The translations under genes were made by a program, and so were the position numbers. Below, piece after piece: positions 51,479 to 64,000 of a stretch of DNA of 64,000 bases. Under the pieces are notes generated by a model. That model saw nothing but the letters and a program-made list of their open reading frames with translations, was not told where the DNA came from and did not search any database. The DNA comes from Cryphonectria parasitica EP155 (Eukaryota > Ascomycota > Sordariomycetes > Diaporthales > Cryphonectriaceae), in the NCBI RefSeq assembly GCF_011745365.1, contig NW_024468909.1, positions 2,170,001 to 2,234,000 of the forward strand, written 5' to 3'. Every line of letters starts with the position of its first letter. The first letter of the stretch is position 1.

Positions 51479-54400
51479 GTCTTCCTGTGAGGGCTGGCGA
51501 GGGACAGGAAGGCAGCTGTGTTGATGCAGCCCGCGGGCTCACAGATAGTAGGAATCGACTAGTTCTGTCGTTGGCGTCATGTACGCATGAAGGGGGTAGG
51601 GCTGCTGGTGGTGTAAGGTTGAGAGACGAAGTTGGCTGCTGGGTGGTGGATCCTGTTTCTAGGAAAGAAGAAGTGCGCCCTAAAGAAGACAAAAGGGAAG
51701 ACGGTTAGAAGAAGAAAAGAAGCGAGAGTGAAGAGAAAGTGATGGCGTCCCGATGGTGTTGGGAGTCCAGGAGGTTTGAGATGATGGGTCAAGTCAGGGC
51801 AACGGCAGGCAAGGGATCCGATTCGACGCGGCGCAATGATGCTCGTCGAGATGGGAGGTGAGTGACCTCGGAGTGCTTGAGTGCGCAACCGTGATGGAGC
51901 CAAAAGCATGGGGTGTGGGCATTGCATGGGGATGGGGTGCATTGGTGGATGCGTACCTTGTTGGAGCGCTGCAGCAGGCTGGGGGTTCAACAGACAGGGG
52001 CCCTAGTTAGCGACCAGGGGGGGGGGTCTTGCTGGATGTGAAGCCTGCTGGTCGCGATCGTCGTAGGCAGGCCTTGGCAGGACACGACAACGGCTCGGAG
52101 TACCGACACAGGCAGGGGGAGGGGGTCACCTGTAGGTTACTGTAAGGCAGGGCGTTGTGATGTGACCACCAGCCAGACGGTCAAGGCGAGCCGCGAAGTT
52201 CAACGATGACGGTGGTAGAAGTAGTGGAGGGTCAAGTGGCGCTCAGAGGCGCTCAGCGGCTGCTGTTGCTGCTTTGTTGCCGGGGGCGGCTGCGGCGTGC
52301 GACAGGGTCCTATGACTGACCCCAGGTCCTGAACGGTGTAGGCGGTGCCGCTGGTTGGATGGTCTTGTGTTGCCCTGCTCGAGTTGCAGATGTGCCGTAC
52401 GTGTGGCAGGCGTGACTGAGCACAGCTGTTGTGGGCTTTGTGTTGAGGTAAGGTGGTTGTGTGAGTGAGGAGTGTAGGTCTGCAGGAGGCTCTTGGAAGT
52501 CAGGCGATGTGGTGAGGTAACCTCTCTCTTATCTGTGCTTGTGAGCTACTGAGATCAACTCAGCGTGACTCGGGTAGGAAGATAACGAGTGCTCAGGTAT
52601 AAGGCCCAGCCAGACCCAAGTGCAAATCTTTAGAAATGTGGTCCCGACAGACAGTCAAGTGTCAGTCAGTCGGGGAGAGCGATGCTCTAGATGAATGGAG
52701 GGGAAGACAAATACGATGGGGGACAGGTAAAGAGAAAAGACAAGAGAGAGGAGTCGTTGGGAGCGAGATAGAGAGTGAGAGGGTACAAGGGGGCAGGATG
52801 GATCATCGAAGTCGATTAGTCACAGACGACGGGAGGACGTCGAGTACGGGAGCAGAGGTACTACTTATGGTGGCAGTAGCAGGATGGATGATGTCGACTA
52901 GTCAGCACGGAATAGGCTTGGCAGATTGACGAAAGCCCAGATCAGGAAGGGAAAGAAAAGAAGGGGGAAAAACAGAAGGAAAAAAGTAAAAGAGAACCCA
53001 GTAGGCACTCAAGGGTCGTTAGATAGAATAGGGATTACAGATGAACGCGCGAGAGAGAGAGAAACAAAGAGACGATCAGAGAGAAAGTGAAGGAGAGAGT
53101 CACACAGGTACACATTTGGTTTGGGGGGGGGGGATGCGATCGGGTTGTATGAGTGAGGATGGGAGGTGGGTGACCTAGGACTCGTGATGCGATCGAAACG
53201 GGAGATGGCCAATGCCGCCAGCACTCAATTGGACTGGGAGCAACCCCCTGTGCAGCGCTCACCTTGAGCAGCCCCAGGTCCATCCACGGGGGGAGGGGGG
53301 TTCCCTAGCCTGGCCTGGAACTGCGCCTTTCCACAAGCCCAATTCTACTATAGTACGTTACCGGTTCACCTCACAGCACATGGTCAGCTGGCCAGCCTGC
53401 CGTAGCGTCTGCTGCCAGCGCGACCTCGTGGCGACGTCAAAGCAACAAAAACACGAAATCAACCCGGAAAGTCACGACGGCCGCTTCCATGTGGGGAGAG
53501 GAGCCTAGTCTGAATTACATGTCAGGAACCAATGTTGACGTGACCGTTATTGGTGCTGTTTGGCTGGCTCTCCCTCTCCCTCTGTCTCTTTCCTTCTCTC
53601 CACATAACCAGATCGCAGGCGCCCGCATGCATACGCAGCGCCGAGAACCCAAGAGGATTTGATCAGTTATCGCACGAATCTGCTACTACCAAGCTCTCAC
53701 CTGTACAGTATTCAGTCGTTTGTTGGTGGGCCAAGTAGAGACAAGACGGAACAAGGCCAGCACAGGCAGGCTGGGACCAGATAAGACGTGATACGTGCTC
53801 GGTACATAGTCAAGTACTAAGTATGCATGACGACTTGTCAAGACGACCCTTGCGATAAGTCCGTGGCTATGATTCCCGTCAGACCCCTAAGCTCCACTCC
53901 AGAAGTGGAAAAGGGTGCGGGAGCGAGCTGCAACCACTCTAGCCCGCAACACACCATGGGCAGGCTAGGCAAGCTGGGTGACGAGCAATACTGTACAGAG
54001 CAGAGCCCTGAGCAAAAGCCGTCAGTGTGTTTATTGGATCGCCCTCTCACCGTCTTGCATATATATGGGACAGAATGGGCTGGTGCTGCAATTCGGGTCA
54101 GACGGCATTTGTTTCCTGGGTTCTTGGACCTTTTTACCAATGGTGGTCTTTTCATGTGTTACGGATGTGCCATGCTGTAGCGCACTTACTGTAATACTAT
54201 GTTGAACAGAGACATGTTCTTTTCTAACATTTCCAGCACAATGGCACATTCGTGTTTTTCTTTGTGGATCGTTGACTGTTTTTTAAAAGTAAAAAAATTA
54301 GTATGCAACCCGTCTATTAAAAAAGATGAACCTCAGACCACAAAGCTAATTCCGTCTCTTTGACAAAGTTTAGTGACAATGGGCGATGGATGAATCAATC

Positions 54401-57400
54401 TAGAAAGCCATTGGCCTCGAATGTCGCGCTGCGCCTTGCATTGCGATAACAACGCGCCTCGTCTGCGATAACGGAGCCTTTCCCCCCCATGTCCACCAAC
54501 ATCCATCCATCCACCAGCAAACACGCAGATTAGAATGATACGAAGTGACAAGAAGGTCCCCCGGGAGCAGCCATGACTCAACTTTGAGCCGTGCGCATCA
54601 ATCTAATCCAGAAACCCACTCTCGATATGCTGTCACCACACTACTGTGAATATTTCTTTCATGGCCAACCAGTGGGCGATCCCGGAAGATCCCATAACAG
54701 CATTGCTCTGTACGATCGGGGCCACCGGCTGGTGTACCACTGGGTCCTCAGATGAGGATAACACCATCCCACTCTTTTTTTTTTTTAAGTGCTGTACTAT
54801 GGTCTGCACACATGTGTCGAGCCTGTACTATGGTGTTACGGTTGACTTGTACACACCGCACAAAAGGACCATGTGCATCTCAGGGTCCTCCTTCCACCAA
54901 ACTTAAAATAACTTTGGTACTCAGGTATTGGCGATGCCGTAAACGGCCTGCTCATTGCCTGGTCCCACTCGGCTGCAGGCTATAGATAGTTTCAAAGGAC
55001 AGCTCTCGATGCATGCTCCAGTGTTCCCTTCACAACGCTGCACTACCAGTCTTCACACGAAGCAGGGGAGGGAGGGGGCCGCACTATCCTTTCCCAGGCC
55101 CAGACCCGGGGAGAGGATTGCCTGGCTAACAACACGTCCTCTCCACGCAATCCACTCGAGACGCTTTGCCTGGTCTCTAGCGTGGTGTGTGCGTGTGAGG
55201 ATGCACTATCTCTGCGATCGTCTTGGGGACAGGCCTGCGGTACAACCATGGCCAGCCTACCACCACAACGGTACATATACATAGTACATCCTGTGACATG
55301 GCGATCCGGGATCGATGCGGTGCAGGGTAACCCAACCTCCTTCCTCACTCTGCCAAGCTCCAACCCGGGCTTATCGCCTCCAAAACAGTAGAGGGAAAGG
55401 ACGCCTTAGGTGACATCGATAACGATAGCGGACCATCGCTTCCTCCAGCAACTACAACATACGCAACAACAGAAGTTACGGATTTACTAATAGCGATGCG
55501 CAACACAGTCATTCCACACCACTTGCCAAAATTCAGCAGAAGAAAGAAGAGGTTTGTCGTCGTGCAGTCAAAAGACAGTCAGCGATCGAACCCCAATGAG
55601 CCAATGTCTCAAACATAAGCCCTCTCCTTTTTCTTTTCTTCCTTCGTCATGCCTACCGCACACACGCACACGCACACGCACGCACACTACACCCTGTTCC
55701 CTAGACCTCAATCCATACAGCTTGGTGGCGGTTCTCTGACTGAGCTGTCCTTGTCCTGCATGACACCTTTGCGGCGGCAAAACCTGCTCCACCCTTATTG
55801 GTTCAGGCTCGGTGGGCTTCAGCAACAACACCCATTTGCTGAGCCAGCCATCCATCACCGGGGGAAAGAAGAAAGTGTGAGAAGAGCAGCACCACACAAA
55901 CAAGACCCACACCATGGTTGCGCCTGCATGATATCGGCATCTGGGTGTCTCAGTCCCTGCTTCTTGGGAGGAGTTCGTTTCTCCTGCAGCTCCCCAAGGG
56001 GCCACAGCGGCTGAGTATTCGTTCAGACCACTAGTCAACCTCCCCCTGGCCCGGTACGTAGCGTCCCTAATGCTGTCTCGAAGCGCTGCGTATTATATCC
56101 TAGAACGAGGCTGAACTCACCGGGCGAAAGTGAACCAGACACGCCCAACACTCAAATTCACGAACGTCTAATCAGCCAGCCCATGTTAAATTCTCCAAGG
56201 CCCTCGTCCGAGTCAGAAGCCAGACGTGACTCTACAATATGATGACAATGCCCTTGAATGCTTGCTCTAGTGCAGGCAGGCCTTGAGTCATTTCTTCTTC
56301 TGCTTTCCTCCCCCAGCAGAGGGACAAGAGAAGGACGTCTGGGCTCTGGGATGGAACGTACTACTGTAGTATGTAGGGACCTTCCACTATACCCTGGTCC
56401 TATGGGCTACCGTACTACGATGGATACTTATACTATAGTACATGGTATGTACTGTATCCACTGGTGGAGTCGGCATACATGTGCACTCCAACTGCACAAG
56501 GTTCCACCACAGGCGACAAGACTTCGTCAACCATCAACTCACCTTGGACAGACCCTCTTCCACGACCGCAGCAACGGGCATCACTCAGCCAGACCACTCA
56601 CGACAGGCTCTCACGTACCATCCGTCAAGTACCGCCCGAGCCTGAGCCCGAGCCTGGACCTGAGCTTTGACACTCGACCTGGAGAGTTAGCAGCAACACA
56701 AGCACGTCCCACGGTCCCACGGTCCATGTAGTCCTATCTCATCGACTGTAAGACGCGCTGGCCCCCCGGATCATTGATCAGGTGCTGCCTGCCACCTCCC
56801 ATGTTGTCGTAGCTCCGGCACAGAGCAGCAACACCACACGCAACCCACCAGATCAGGACAGTAGCGCCGCTGGCCTACCTACCTTGTCCTTTCCCCCTCA
56901 TTCCTCTCCAAAACGACAGTGAGATACGCAAATCAGCACGCGGGAATGCGGCCACACCCACACAAACATAGGCTATCTGCATCATGCACGCTTCTTTCTC
57001 TCTTAACAAGCCGGGCCCGGGCGGCCGCGTAAACACATGCTGCATTGCCGATTCTGGACGAATAGAGAACCCTTGTCTAAAAAGTGCACAAACTCTCCCT
57101 TGAAGAAAGCTCACCTTTTTCGAGAACTGATTGGATCATTGCGTACTTGGCGGGGAGTGGGAACATACTTATTCTACTTTGTTGCAGCCTGTGCTGTGCC
57201 GTGCCGGCACAAGAACCCAACCAAGACGAAAGCTCCTGTCGTTATCCATGAATGCAGGGGGCTCTGTCTCTGCCTATCCCGTTTTGGTATCCCGGTGATG
57301 TGTCACGAACGTCAAGCAGGAATAGACGACAAGTTTTATCGTGCGGGGGGGGAGGAGGGTGAGGCTCTGTTGTGAGCTTCCTTTCCTTTGTCCTTTGCAT

Positions 57401-58221
57401 GTTTTGTCTCTTCTGCCTGGCTGGGCCACCCGAATGCATGCTTGTTGCAACGGTGTGCTGGGGTCGTTTCACACGACTCTCTATCCCCGCCCATCTCCAG
57501 AAGACGAAGGGCTAGGCTGGTGGCGCGTTCAGGTTCGTGCGTGGCCGAGGAACCAGAAAAAAGCAGGGTGGTTGGTAGGCGATTCCTTTCACGACGGAGA
57601 TCTGCTCTCATGTGCAACTTTGTGTGATATCATATGTATTTCATTGCCCCCCTGTAAGTTCTCCGGGGGAGTCTATGCATACTTCGATCTCGGCTGCCCG
57701 AGGCTATATATCTTCTTGATCATGATGATGATGATGATGCAACAAATCATCTCCAGACCAATCAGCCGAACCAACCCAGCAGGCCAGCATCAAAATCTTG
57801 GCTGTCAGCATGGGTTGATTTGTACTAGGTCAAGTGGCGTCATGCTCTCTTTGTCTGCTGTCCATTCAACAAAACTCCATGCCCATGGTTTTGTCTGTCT
57901 CGGACCAGCCCCCCTTCCCCTTCTTGAGGGGACCCTGGCCCCAGAGCCGCGGGACAGCAGCCTTGTTCGTTTCCATCCTCGCTGCTGAGAAAGATCATGT
58001 TTTTTTCCCCGGACTCTCAAGCCCGTTCTAAGATCCACCTCTTACATCCTTCCCATCAGCAGGCGAAGCGGTAAACGACTTCTAGACTTTCTGTCGCTGG
58101 CCTGCCCCTCCCCGGTCATTCAACGAGCCTGCACCATGACGGTACCGGCGAGTCACGAGGATGAACGGGCCCCCCAGCCATGTGGCTGACCGCGGCTCCC
58201 TTTCAGCGACAGCAGTCCAGT
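51479..58221. other. 6.7-kb stretch without a convincing gene
   Basis: This is the longest gap in the window, between the ATG1 start and the ornithine aminotransferase stop. The first ~1.5 kb is purine-rich on the + strand, as for an ATG1 leader and promoter. Frames reach 215 codons (57341-57988, +) and 156 codons (55568-56038, -), but none shows family-like sequence, a signal peptide with consistent exons or GC3 bias. Homopolymers occur at about 53122-53131 (G) and 54775-54786 (T), and (GAT)n at about 57722-57739. It may contain noncoding transcripts or a fast-evolving small gene I cannot see. Confidence 0.45.
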
Positions 58222-60018
58222 CTAATGTTCGGCATGCTTCGCGTTCGGCAGCTCCTTCAGGGCCTCGCCGATAATGCCCAGCGCCTTGCGCAATTCCGCT
58301 TCCGTGATGACCAGAGGGGGCGCAAATCGGATGATGTTCCCGTGCGTCGGTTTCGCCTGTTCCGTGTTAGTCTCCACATTGCTTTGCTGTCCGTCGCTAG
58401 GGAGAAAAGGGGGGGGGGGGTCCGGGGTCTCGCCAGAGCGCCGCTGGGCGGTACCTGCAGGACAGGCGGTGAAGGGGGCCGTTCGAGCAAAGCGATCTCG
58501 CCTCCCCCATGTGAATGCAGCCAGCAAACAAGAGGTAGGCAGAATCCGGGGATGCTGAAACTCACCAAAAGGCCCTTCTCTTTCAACAAAATGCAAAGAT
58601 CCCAGGCAGACCTGCCATTGGCTGCAGACTCATCAATGACCACAGCGTTCAGGAGACCCTTGCCCCGAACCTTCTGGACGATTGGCGAGCCAAACGAGAC
58701 CACACCCTCGCGGAAGATGCTGCCCAGCTTCTCAGCCTTGGCTGTCAGGTCCTCCTCCTCGATGAGCTCGAGCGCGCGAAGCGAGACGGCGCATCCCAGG
58801 GGGTTTCCACCGTACGTGCTGCCGTGCGTCCCGGGCTCAATCACCAGCATAACATCCTTGTCGGCCAACACACACTTGTAGAACCAAAGTCAGCCTCAGG
58901 ACTTTGTTTTTCCTTCCCCAACAAAGTTTGTGTACACGTGTAGATGCGGAAGGAGTTTCGGTTCCTTTGCAGCGCGAGGAAAACGGTCAAATTACTCACC
59001 GAGACAGGGTACATGCCACCCGAGATGGCCTTGCCAAGGGTCACGAGGTCAGGCTTGATGCCGGCCCACTGGTGGCAGAGCATCTTGCCTGTGCGGCCGA
59101 TGCCCGTCTGGATCTCGTCGCAGATGAACAGCACGTTGTGCTTCTTGCACAGGGCCGACACCTTGCCGAGGTAGTCCTCGTCCGGCACGACGACACCCGC
59201 CTCACCCTGGATGGGCTCGACGATGAAAGCCGCGGTTTCCTTGCCGTGGGCCTCGAAGACCTCCTCGAGATCGGCGATATGGTTATACCGAATAGCCTTG
59301 CCGGTGGAAGGGGAGGTAGCGCCGATGTTGGGAACGTAGGGGCCGTAGTTATCTCGTGACTCGGGATCAGTGGACAGCGAGATGGCCGTCATCTAGAATA
59401 GCGGCCGCGGTTGTTAGATCCCAACGTCTTCTGCTTATTTTCTCTGTGTGTATTTCTCTTTCTTCTGGGGCAAGCTCTGACGCAAACAAAAGGTGCTGCT
59501 CAGCCGCAAGCAGCACTCACCGTCCTTCCGTGAAAGTTCTCGAGGGCCGAAAACACCAGGGCTTTTCCCTCGGGGACCTTCTTGACCTTGTATGCCCACT
59601 TGCGCGCGATCTTGATGGCAGTCTCGACAGCCTCGGCACCCGTGTTCATGGGCAGCACCATATCGTACCCAAACATGTTCTTGACCTTCTCGGCCCAGAC
59701 GGGGAACACATCGTTGTGGAAGGCGCGGGACGAGAGGGTCAGGCGGCCGGCCTGGGCAGTGAGGGCCTTGATCAGCTCCGGGTGGCAGTGACCCTGGTTG
59801 ACGGCGCTGTAGGCGGACAGGAAGTCGAGGTACTGCTTGCCCTCGGGGTCCCAGACGTTGACGCCCTCGGCGCGCGCAAAGACGACGGGGAGGGGGTGGT
59901 AGTTATGGGCGGCAAACTCATTTTCGGCGGCGATGGCGGCCTTGGTCGAGGAAGCGTGGTAGCGGGAGGCGTCGTTGGCGGCAACGCCATTGACGTCCTT
60001 GTCTGCGTGAGGCGCCAT
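58222..60018 (-). CDS. CAR2: Ornithine aminotransferase
   Basis: A PLP enzyme that moves the delta-amino group of ornithine to 2-oxoglutarate, giving glutamate semialdehyde; it links arginine breakdown to proline and glutamate. Four exons on the minus strand: 59521-60018, 59000-59392, 58566-58874, 58222-58356, giving 444 aa. The start is the ATG at 60018; the frame extends upstream but without another ATG in the track region. Motifs: [64 protein letters not shown] with the PLP-pairing Asp, the Schiff-base K287 in [13 protein letters not shown], and [14 protein letters not shown]. All are as in class-III OATs. The enzyme lacks an evident presequence, in line with cytosolic fungal OAT. All three introns have GTGAGT donors. 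Confidence 0.97.
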
Positions 60019-60135
60019 CTTGGCTACTCGATTGTGGCTGTGGTGCGGTTGAACGTTTGGCTGGTGGAGGGAGGAAGAGTGAGTCCAGGACGACAGCGAG
60101 GTCGGGGTTGAGGACTGTGTCAAAGTCGTAACAGG

Positions 60136-60176
<41 letters not shown>

Positions 60177-61374
60177 TCTTTCTTTCTTCTCTCTTTTTGT
60201 ATTTTTGCCTAGAAGAGCAGAATTCCTGTTTCCTCGTCTGACGTGTATCTGTAGTATGTCAAGACACTGTAAGAGGAGACGCGCGAGAAACCTGGAGGTG
60301 AGAAAGAAATCTCACGGGAAGGGGAAGGTGCTAAAGAAGGGGAGGCAGGAACTATAAAGAATGCACACAAGAGGGAAGGAAGACAGGGAAGGGGGGAACG
60401 AACATGGATACCACTACTAATAGTGCTGTACGAGCTGGTCCCAAGATCCCAATTCGAACAAGAAAGAAGGTGAAAGCAAAAAGTCAAAGTCTAGAGAGAA
60501 AAATAATGCCCCATATGAAATCCTTCTCAAACGCACGATTTTACGTCAAGGCTATACCCCTAAGTGCAAGTATAACCGTGAACGGTGTGTTGGAACAGTA
60601 GTACTGCCGGCGACCGGTCATTTGATCGACTTCTAAGCCGTGCCTGGGTCGTTCAGGGTCACAAGATAGTATGCGCCCACAGCTGCGTGCCGAAGCAAGC
60701 CGGCGCTATGAATAATGAATATCGTCTCTACTACTCTTGTCACTCACTCTTCTTGTTATGGGGGTGCACCAGATGATCCTTGCTGAGTCGTCCGTCTTGT
60801 GGCGGTCAAATCGTGAACGAATTGGTCAAGTACATGTCAGATTTGATTACACCACCTAATAGCATAAACCACTTTCAGCCTTTTGCTAAGCCTGCTGAGC
60901 TGTACCTTGTCTGGAAAATACTCGGTGTAATTGATAGATCAACCTACACCAGGGGAAGGTTGGAACGTTTGTACCACCCACCCCTCCCTCAAGTTTCAGG
61001 GTCCGATAGCGGGATGGAGGGGCAATCCCACCCCCCACGATGCAGCGGGCGACCCCCTGTGAGCGCCAGAACCAATCGTTCGTCCTCAATTACAATCGAT
61101 GCTACAGGCCAATCACAGCGCCCGGCGCATTTTCAGGGGGACACCATGGTTACTGGTGCAGCTGGGCAACCTTAGTGAGGCTCAACAAGCTATTCCTAGA
61201 GCACTCACTCACTATACGTACCACCTGCCATAGTACCTAACCCAAGCTACACACATACACCTAAACCTTCAACCCCCAAAACAGTGAGGCCAGCATTTTC
61301 GCCTATAGATATCGTCTGTCGCATGGGATAACTGAAAACACTCCTTGACTTATGAAGCTGTTCGCTTCTTGACG
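60019..61374. other. Divergent promoter region, CAR2 / GPI10
   Basis: No supported gene. A long (CT)n tract at about 60138-60185 lies in the likely CAR2 leader. The right half is ordinary mixed sequence. Confidence 0.5.
60138..60185. repeat. CT/GA dinucleotide microsatellite
   Basis: About 17 uninterrupted CT units followed by CTTT-type repeats, 120 bases upstream of the ornithine aminotransferase ATG. On the coding strand it is a GA tract. Confidence 0.85.
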
Positions 61375-63460
61375 ATGTCTACCCATGAAGCCCGTCAGCC
61401 AACACATTCTCAACATGGGCTCTGGCTCCAATCACAACATGTGCTCATTGGCCTCCTCATCATCCGTCTGGTGAATGCGCTCTGCACTGGTCACACCTTT
61501 TTCCAGCCGGACGAATACTTTCAGGCTCTCGAACCAGCTTGGAGTCTGGCATTTGGGCCAAACAGCGGTGCATGGATAACATGGGTAGAGGCACACCTAT
61601 AGTTTTCAAGTTAGAAGGGAAACGAACATCATAAAATTGGCTGACCAGCTCAAGTAGGAATGGAAATACCATTTACGGTCCTCTCTCCACCCAGCTCTCT
61701 TCGCTGCTGCGTACGCCGCTGCAGACAAGATCACTGCTGTGCTGCCATGTGCTCCCTCTCTCAGAGCATCCCTCTTGACCGTCCTGCCTAAACTGGTACA
61801 GGCCTGTCTAGCTGTGGTGGGAGACTTTTACACCTGGAAGTTGGCAGAGAGAGTATATGGCCAAGGCAGCAGGTCTGCATGGTCAGCGGTATGGGACCCT
61901 GCTCCCCTATCGACCACATCTCGCTTTTTACTAATAGCCCATCCCAGCTGTGTATCACAGTGCTCAACCCCTGGCAGTGGTACTGCACCGCTAGGACTTT
62001 CTCGAATTCTCTCGAGATGACCCTGACAGTCACAGCGCTGAGATTTTGGCCTTGGGATCTTCTGGGTGATGTGTCCGAGACCTATGGCGGCATCCCGGCG
62101 AGGAGAGAGCGCCTCAGCAGGTAATTTTTTTCATAATCTCGCAGAAGGGCATCTTTATACGTAGGTGTTTGCATGTGCTAATAGGGAGTGTAGTCTTCGT
62201 GTGTCCCTCTGCCTGGCTGCTCTTGCTGTCCTTCTCAGGCCTACCAACGTCTTCATATGGGCGACCGTGGTGTTTACAGCGCTGGCCCGGCCTATGCTCC
62301 GGGGCAAGAGTCCCATCACCCCCAGGATCCTGTTTGTTCTCGTCCGAGAGGCAGTACTCTGCGGCAGTGCCGCCCTGCTCTTGTCTGCCCTGTCTGACCG
62401 TCTGTATTTCGGCGAATGGACGTTTCCGCCCTATCACTTTCTCCAGTTCAACCTCTCGCAGGACCTCGCCGTGTTCTATGGCGAGATGGACTGGCACTAC
62501 TACCTATCGCAGGGCATCACGCAGCTCACAATGACTTTCCTGCCGTTCGCACTCATCGGCCTGTACAGGTCCACCACCTCAGCCAACCCAGAAGCAACGG
62601 CCCTGCAGTCCAACACGCTCAAGACCCTCGCCCTCATCGTCATCACCACCATCACAACCCTGTCTCTCATCTCTCACAAGGAAGTCCGCTTCATCCTGCC
62701 CCTCCTTCCAGTCCTCCACATCCTTGCGGCGCCCTCGTTCGCCAGCCTCTTCTCCGCGCCCCCCGGCCGCCAACCGTCCCAGGCCAAGACAGCCCTCCTC
62801 GCCGGCCTCATCTTTGTCAACCTCGTCATCGCGGCCTACCTCTCCCTCTTCCACGCCGCCGCGCCCATCTCGGTAATGCACTTCCTCCGGCACGAGTACG
62901 AGCGCATCCACCCTGACCGGCTGACGCTCCACGCGGCACACCCTGTACCGCCGCCCACCCCCCTTGACGAGGCGACGGATGAGCTCTTTGCCTTGTTCCT
63001 GACGCCATGCCACGCCACCCCCTGGCGATCACACCTCGTCTACCCGTCCCTCCGGGCCAGAGCTCTCACCTGCGAGCCGCCGCTCCATACGGCGCCACGG
63101 AGCGAGGAGCGGGAGGCATACATGGACGAGACGAAGCGGTTCTACCAGGACTTTGGGCAGAGCGAGGACTGGGGTGTGGGGTTTCTGGCGGAGGAGATGT
63201 GGCCGCCAAAGAGCAACAAGAACGGCAGAGAAGGTGAAGTCCCGCGCTACATTGTGGGCTTCGAGAGTATCGAGCCGATGCTCAGGACTTTCTTTGATAA
63301 GGAGGATGGCAAGGGGGCCGGTGGGGGAGACATGATGGTGAGGCTTAGGAAAGTCTGGAGGGGATGGAATGGCCTGTTCAGCGATGACGAGAGGAAGGAA
63401 GGGTTCTTGGCTGTCTGGGAGACAGGCGTATTTTCTGACGAGACGCCAGTGTCGTTGTGA
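61375..63460 (+). CDS. GPI10: GPI mannosyltransferase III (PIG-B/Gpi10)
   Basis: It adds the third mannose to the GPI anchor precursor at the ER membrane. Four exons: 61375-61584, 61658-61888, 61948-62120, 62194-63460, giving 626 aa. The start at 61375 precedes the first membrane helix ([14 protein letters not shown]) and [17 protein letters not shown], the luminal PDEY motif that marks the GT22 family of dolichol-phosphate-mannose transferases. Across the introns the sequence keeps [32 protein letters not shown] and LRPTNVFIW, then [20 protein letters not shown] and [13 protein letters not shown]. All of these are diagnostic of Gpi10/PIG-B rather than Alg9, Alg12 or Smp3. Many hydrophobic segments are present. 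The tail is long but contains conserved TPCHATPW. Introns are 59-73 nt. Confidence 0.93.
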
Positions 63461-63714
63461 CACCAATATATGTAAAACGAAGCATAAGATTTCGGCACCA
63501 GCTTACATACATCGTGTTGTTGACGTCTTGTGTGTGCGTGTGTGCAGAGCAGATCATCGTCCTCGTATCACGTACTTGACACCAACCAAGACATCATCAG
63601 ATATTCCCATATGGTCAAATACGGTCGAGTAAATTTCCATGGTCTATATCCAAAGCATGCCACCGGCCAGAGGACATCACCTCCTCCTTTCTCACCTCGC
63701 GCTCAGAGGTTGCA

Positions 63715-63999
63715 TCAAAGCATGTACCTGAACTCCGGGTTCAAATCGCCAAGCTCAGTCCTCTCATAGTCACTAATTTCCCGCCTCACCATCCGCCGCC
63801 GCCGCCTGTTCTCCCAGGTTATCAGCGCGGCATAAAGACAACAGCTCACAACGCAAAGGCAGATGAACCCTATGCAGATGCTGTACCCAGGCTTATACTC
63901 GGGCGCGTCCCGGCTCAAAAAGCTATACGTGGCAATAATGCCCCCGATATTTCCAAACCCAATCTGCCAGGCAGATCCGACCGCGCGGCGGTGATGTCC
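63715..63999 (-). CDS. DAL5-family (allantoate permease-like) MFS transporter, 3' end, partial
   Basis: The minus-strand frame is open from the right edge to the stop at 63715-63717, giving the last 94 residues; the rest lies beyond the window. The fragment starts GHHRRAVGSAWQIGFGNIGGIIATYSF, the helix 10-11 pattern of anion:cation symporters, and reaches Y-x-P-G-Y, another helix (ICIGFICLCVVSCCLYAALI) and WENRRR. It ends in FRYML, as in many Dal5/Tna1-like fungal permeases. These transport allantoate, nicotinate, vitamins or organic anions at the plasma membrane. The substrate is not predictable here. Confidence 0.88.
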   Translation of the reverse strand, partial: GHHRRAVGSAWQIGFGNIGGIIATYSFLSRDAPEYKPGYSICIGFICLCVVSCCLYAALITWENRRRRRMVRREISDYERTELGDLNPEFRYML

Positions 64000-64000
64000 A

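Noticed and set aside
57341..57988. 215-codon + strand frame in the large gap
   Set aside because: It contains a Met run from a (GAT)n microsatellite and Cys/Pro-rich random-looking sequence; not supported as a gene.

Overview
The window is nuclear DNA from a filamentous ascomycete (Pezizomycotina), most likely a Sordariomycete. The genes carry short introns of about 54-275 nt with GT..AG ends, often with CTAAC/CTAAT-like branch sites. Intergenic gaps are 1-7 kb with pyrimidine-rich leaders. The gene set is fungal: an NR-PKS tail, a fungal phenolic halogenase, a STE3-type pheromone receptor, ATG1, a fungal ALA synthase and a DAL5-type permease. No transposon, CRISPR, rDNA or organellar segment was recognised. 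The species cannot be named from the sequence.

Layout. 1-3.9 kb: the 3' end of a polyketide synthase (C-methyltransferase domain) followed by a seven-exon flavin-dependent halogenase. This looks like the right edge of a halogenated-polyketide cluster that continues left of the window. 5.1-19.2 kb: a MAPEG membrane protein, a 745-aa low-complexity protein with a C-terminal Cys-rich zinc module, a vacuolar-type MFS transporter, a Nudix protein related to the N-terminal part of fungal thiamine pyrophosphokinase Tnr3, and 5-aminolevulinate synthase. 21.4-34.6 kb: a giant intronless ATRX-like SNF2 ATPase, glutathione synthetase transcribed divergently from it, mitochondrial single-strand DNA-binding protein, and the a-factor-type pheromone receptor. 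35.4-47.2 kb: a small CHORD-like zinc protein, a very large Ser-rich protein with two C-terminal membrane helices and an apparent one-base frameshift, an intron-containing tRNA-Val(CAC), and an isocitrate lyase/PEP mutase-family enzyme. 48.2-64 kb: autophagy kinase ATG1, a 6.7-kb stretch without a convincing gene, ornithine aminotransferase, GPI mannosyltransferase III, and the 3' end of a DAL5-family permease that runs off the right edge.

Apart from the PKS/halogenase pair, the genes are housekeeping or signalling functions in no obvious pathway order. Gene models were built by hand from reading frames, splice-site consensus and remembered family motifs. Exon borders are proposals; most keep the frame and restore family-typical sequence across the junction. 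I found no clearly new multi-gene system. The most unusual signals are the PKS lacking a C-terminal release domain next to a halogenase, the repeat-bearing Ser-rich membrane protein with its C7 frameshift, an in-frame 96-nt intron in the ALA synthase gene, and a GC-AG intron in glutathione synthetase.
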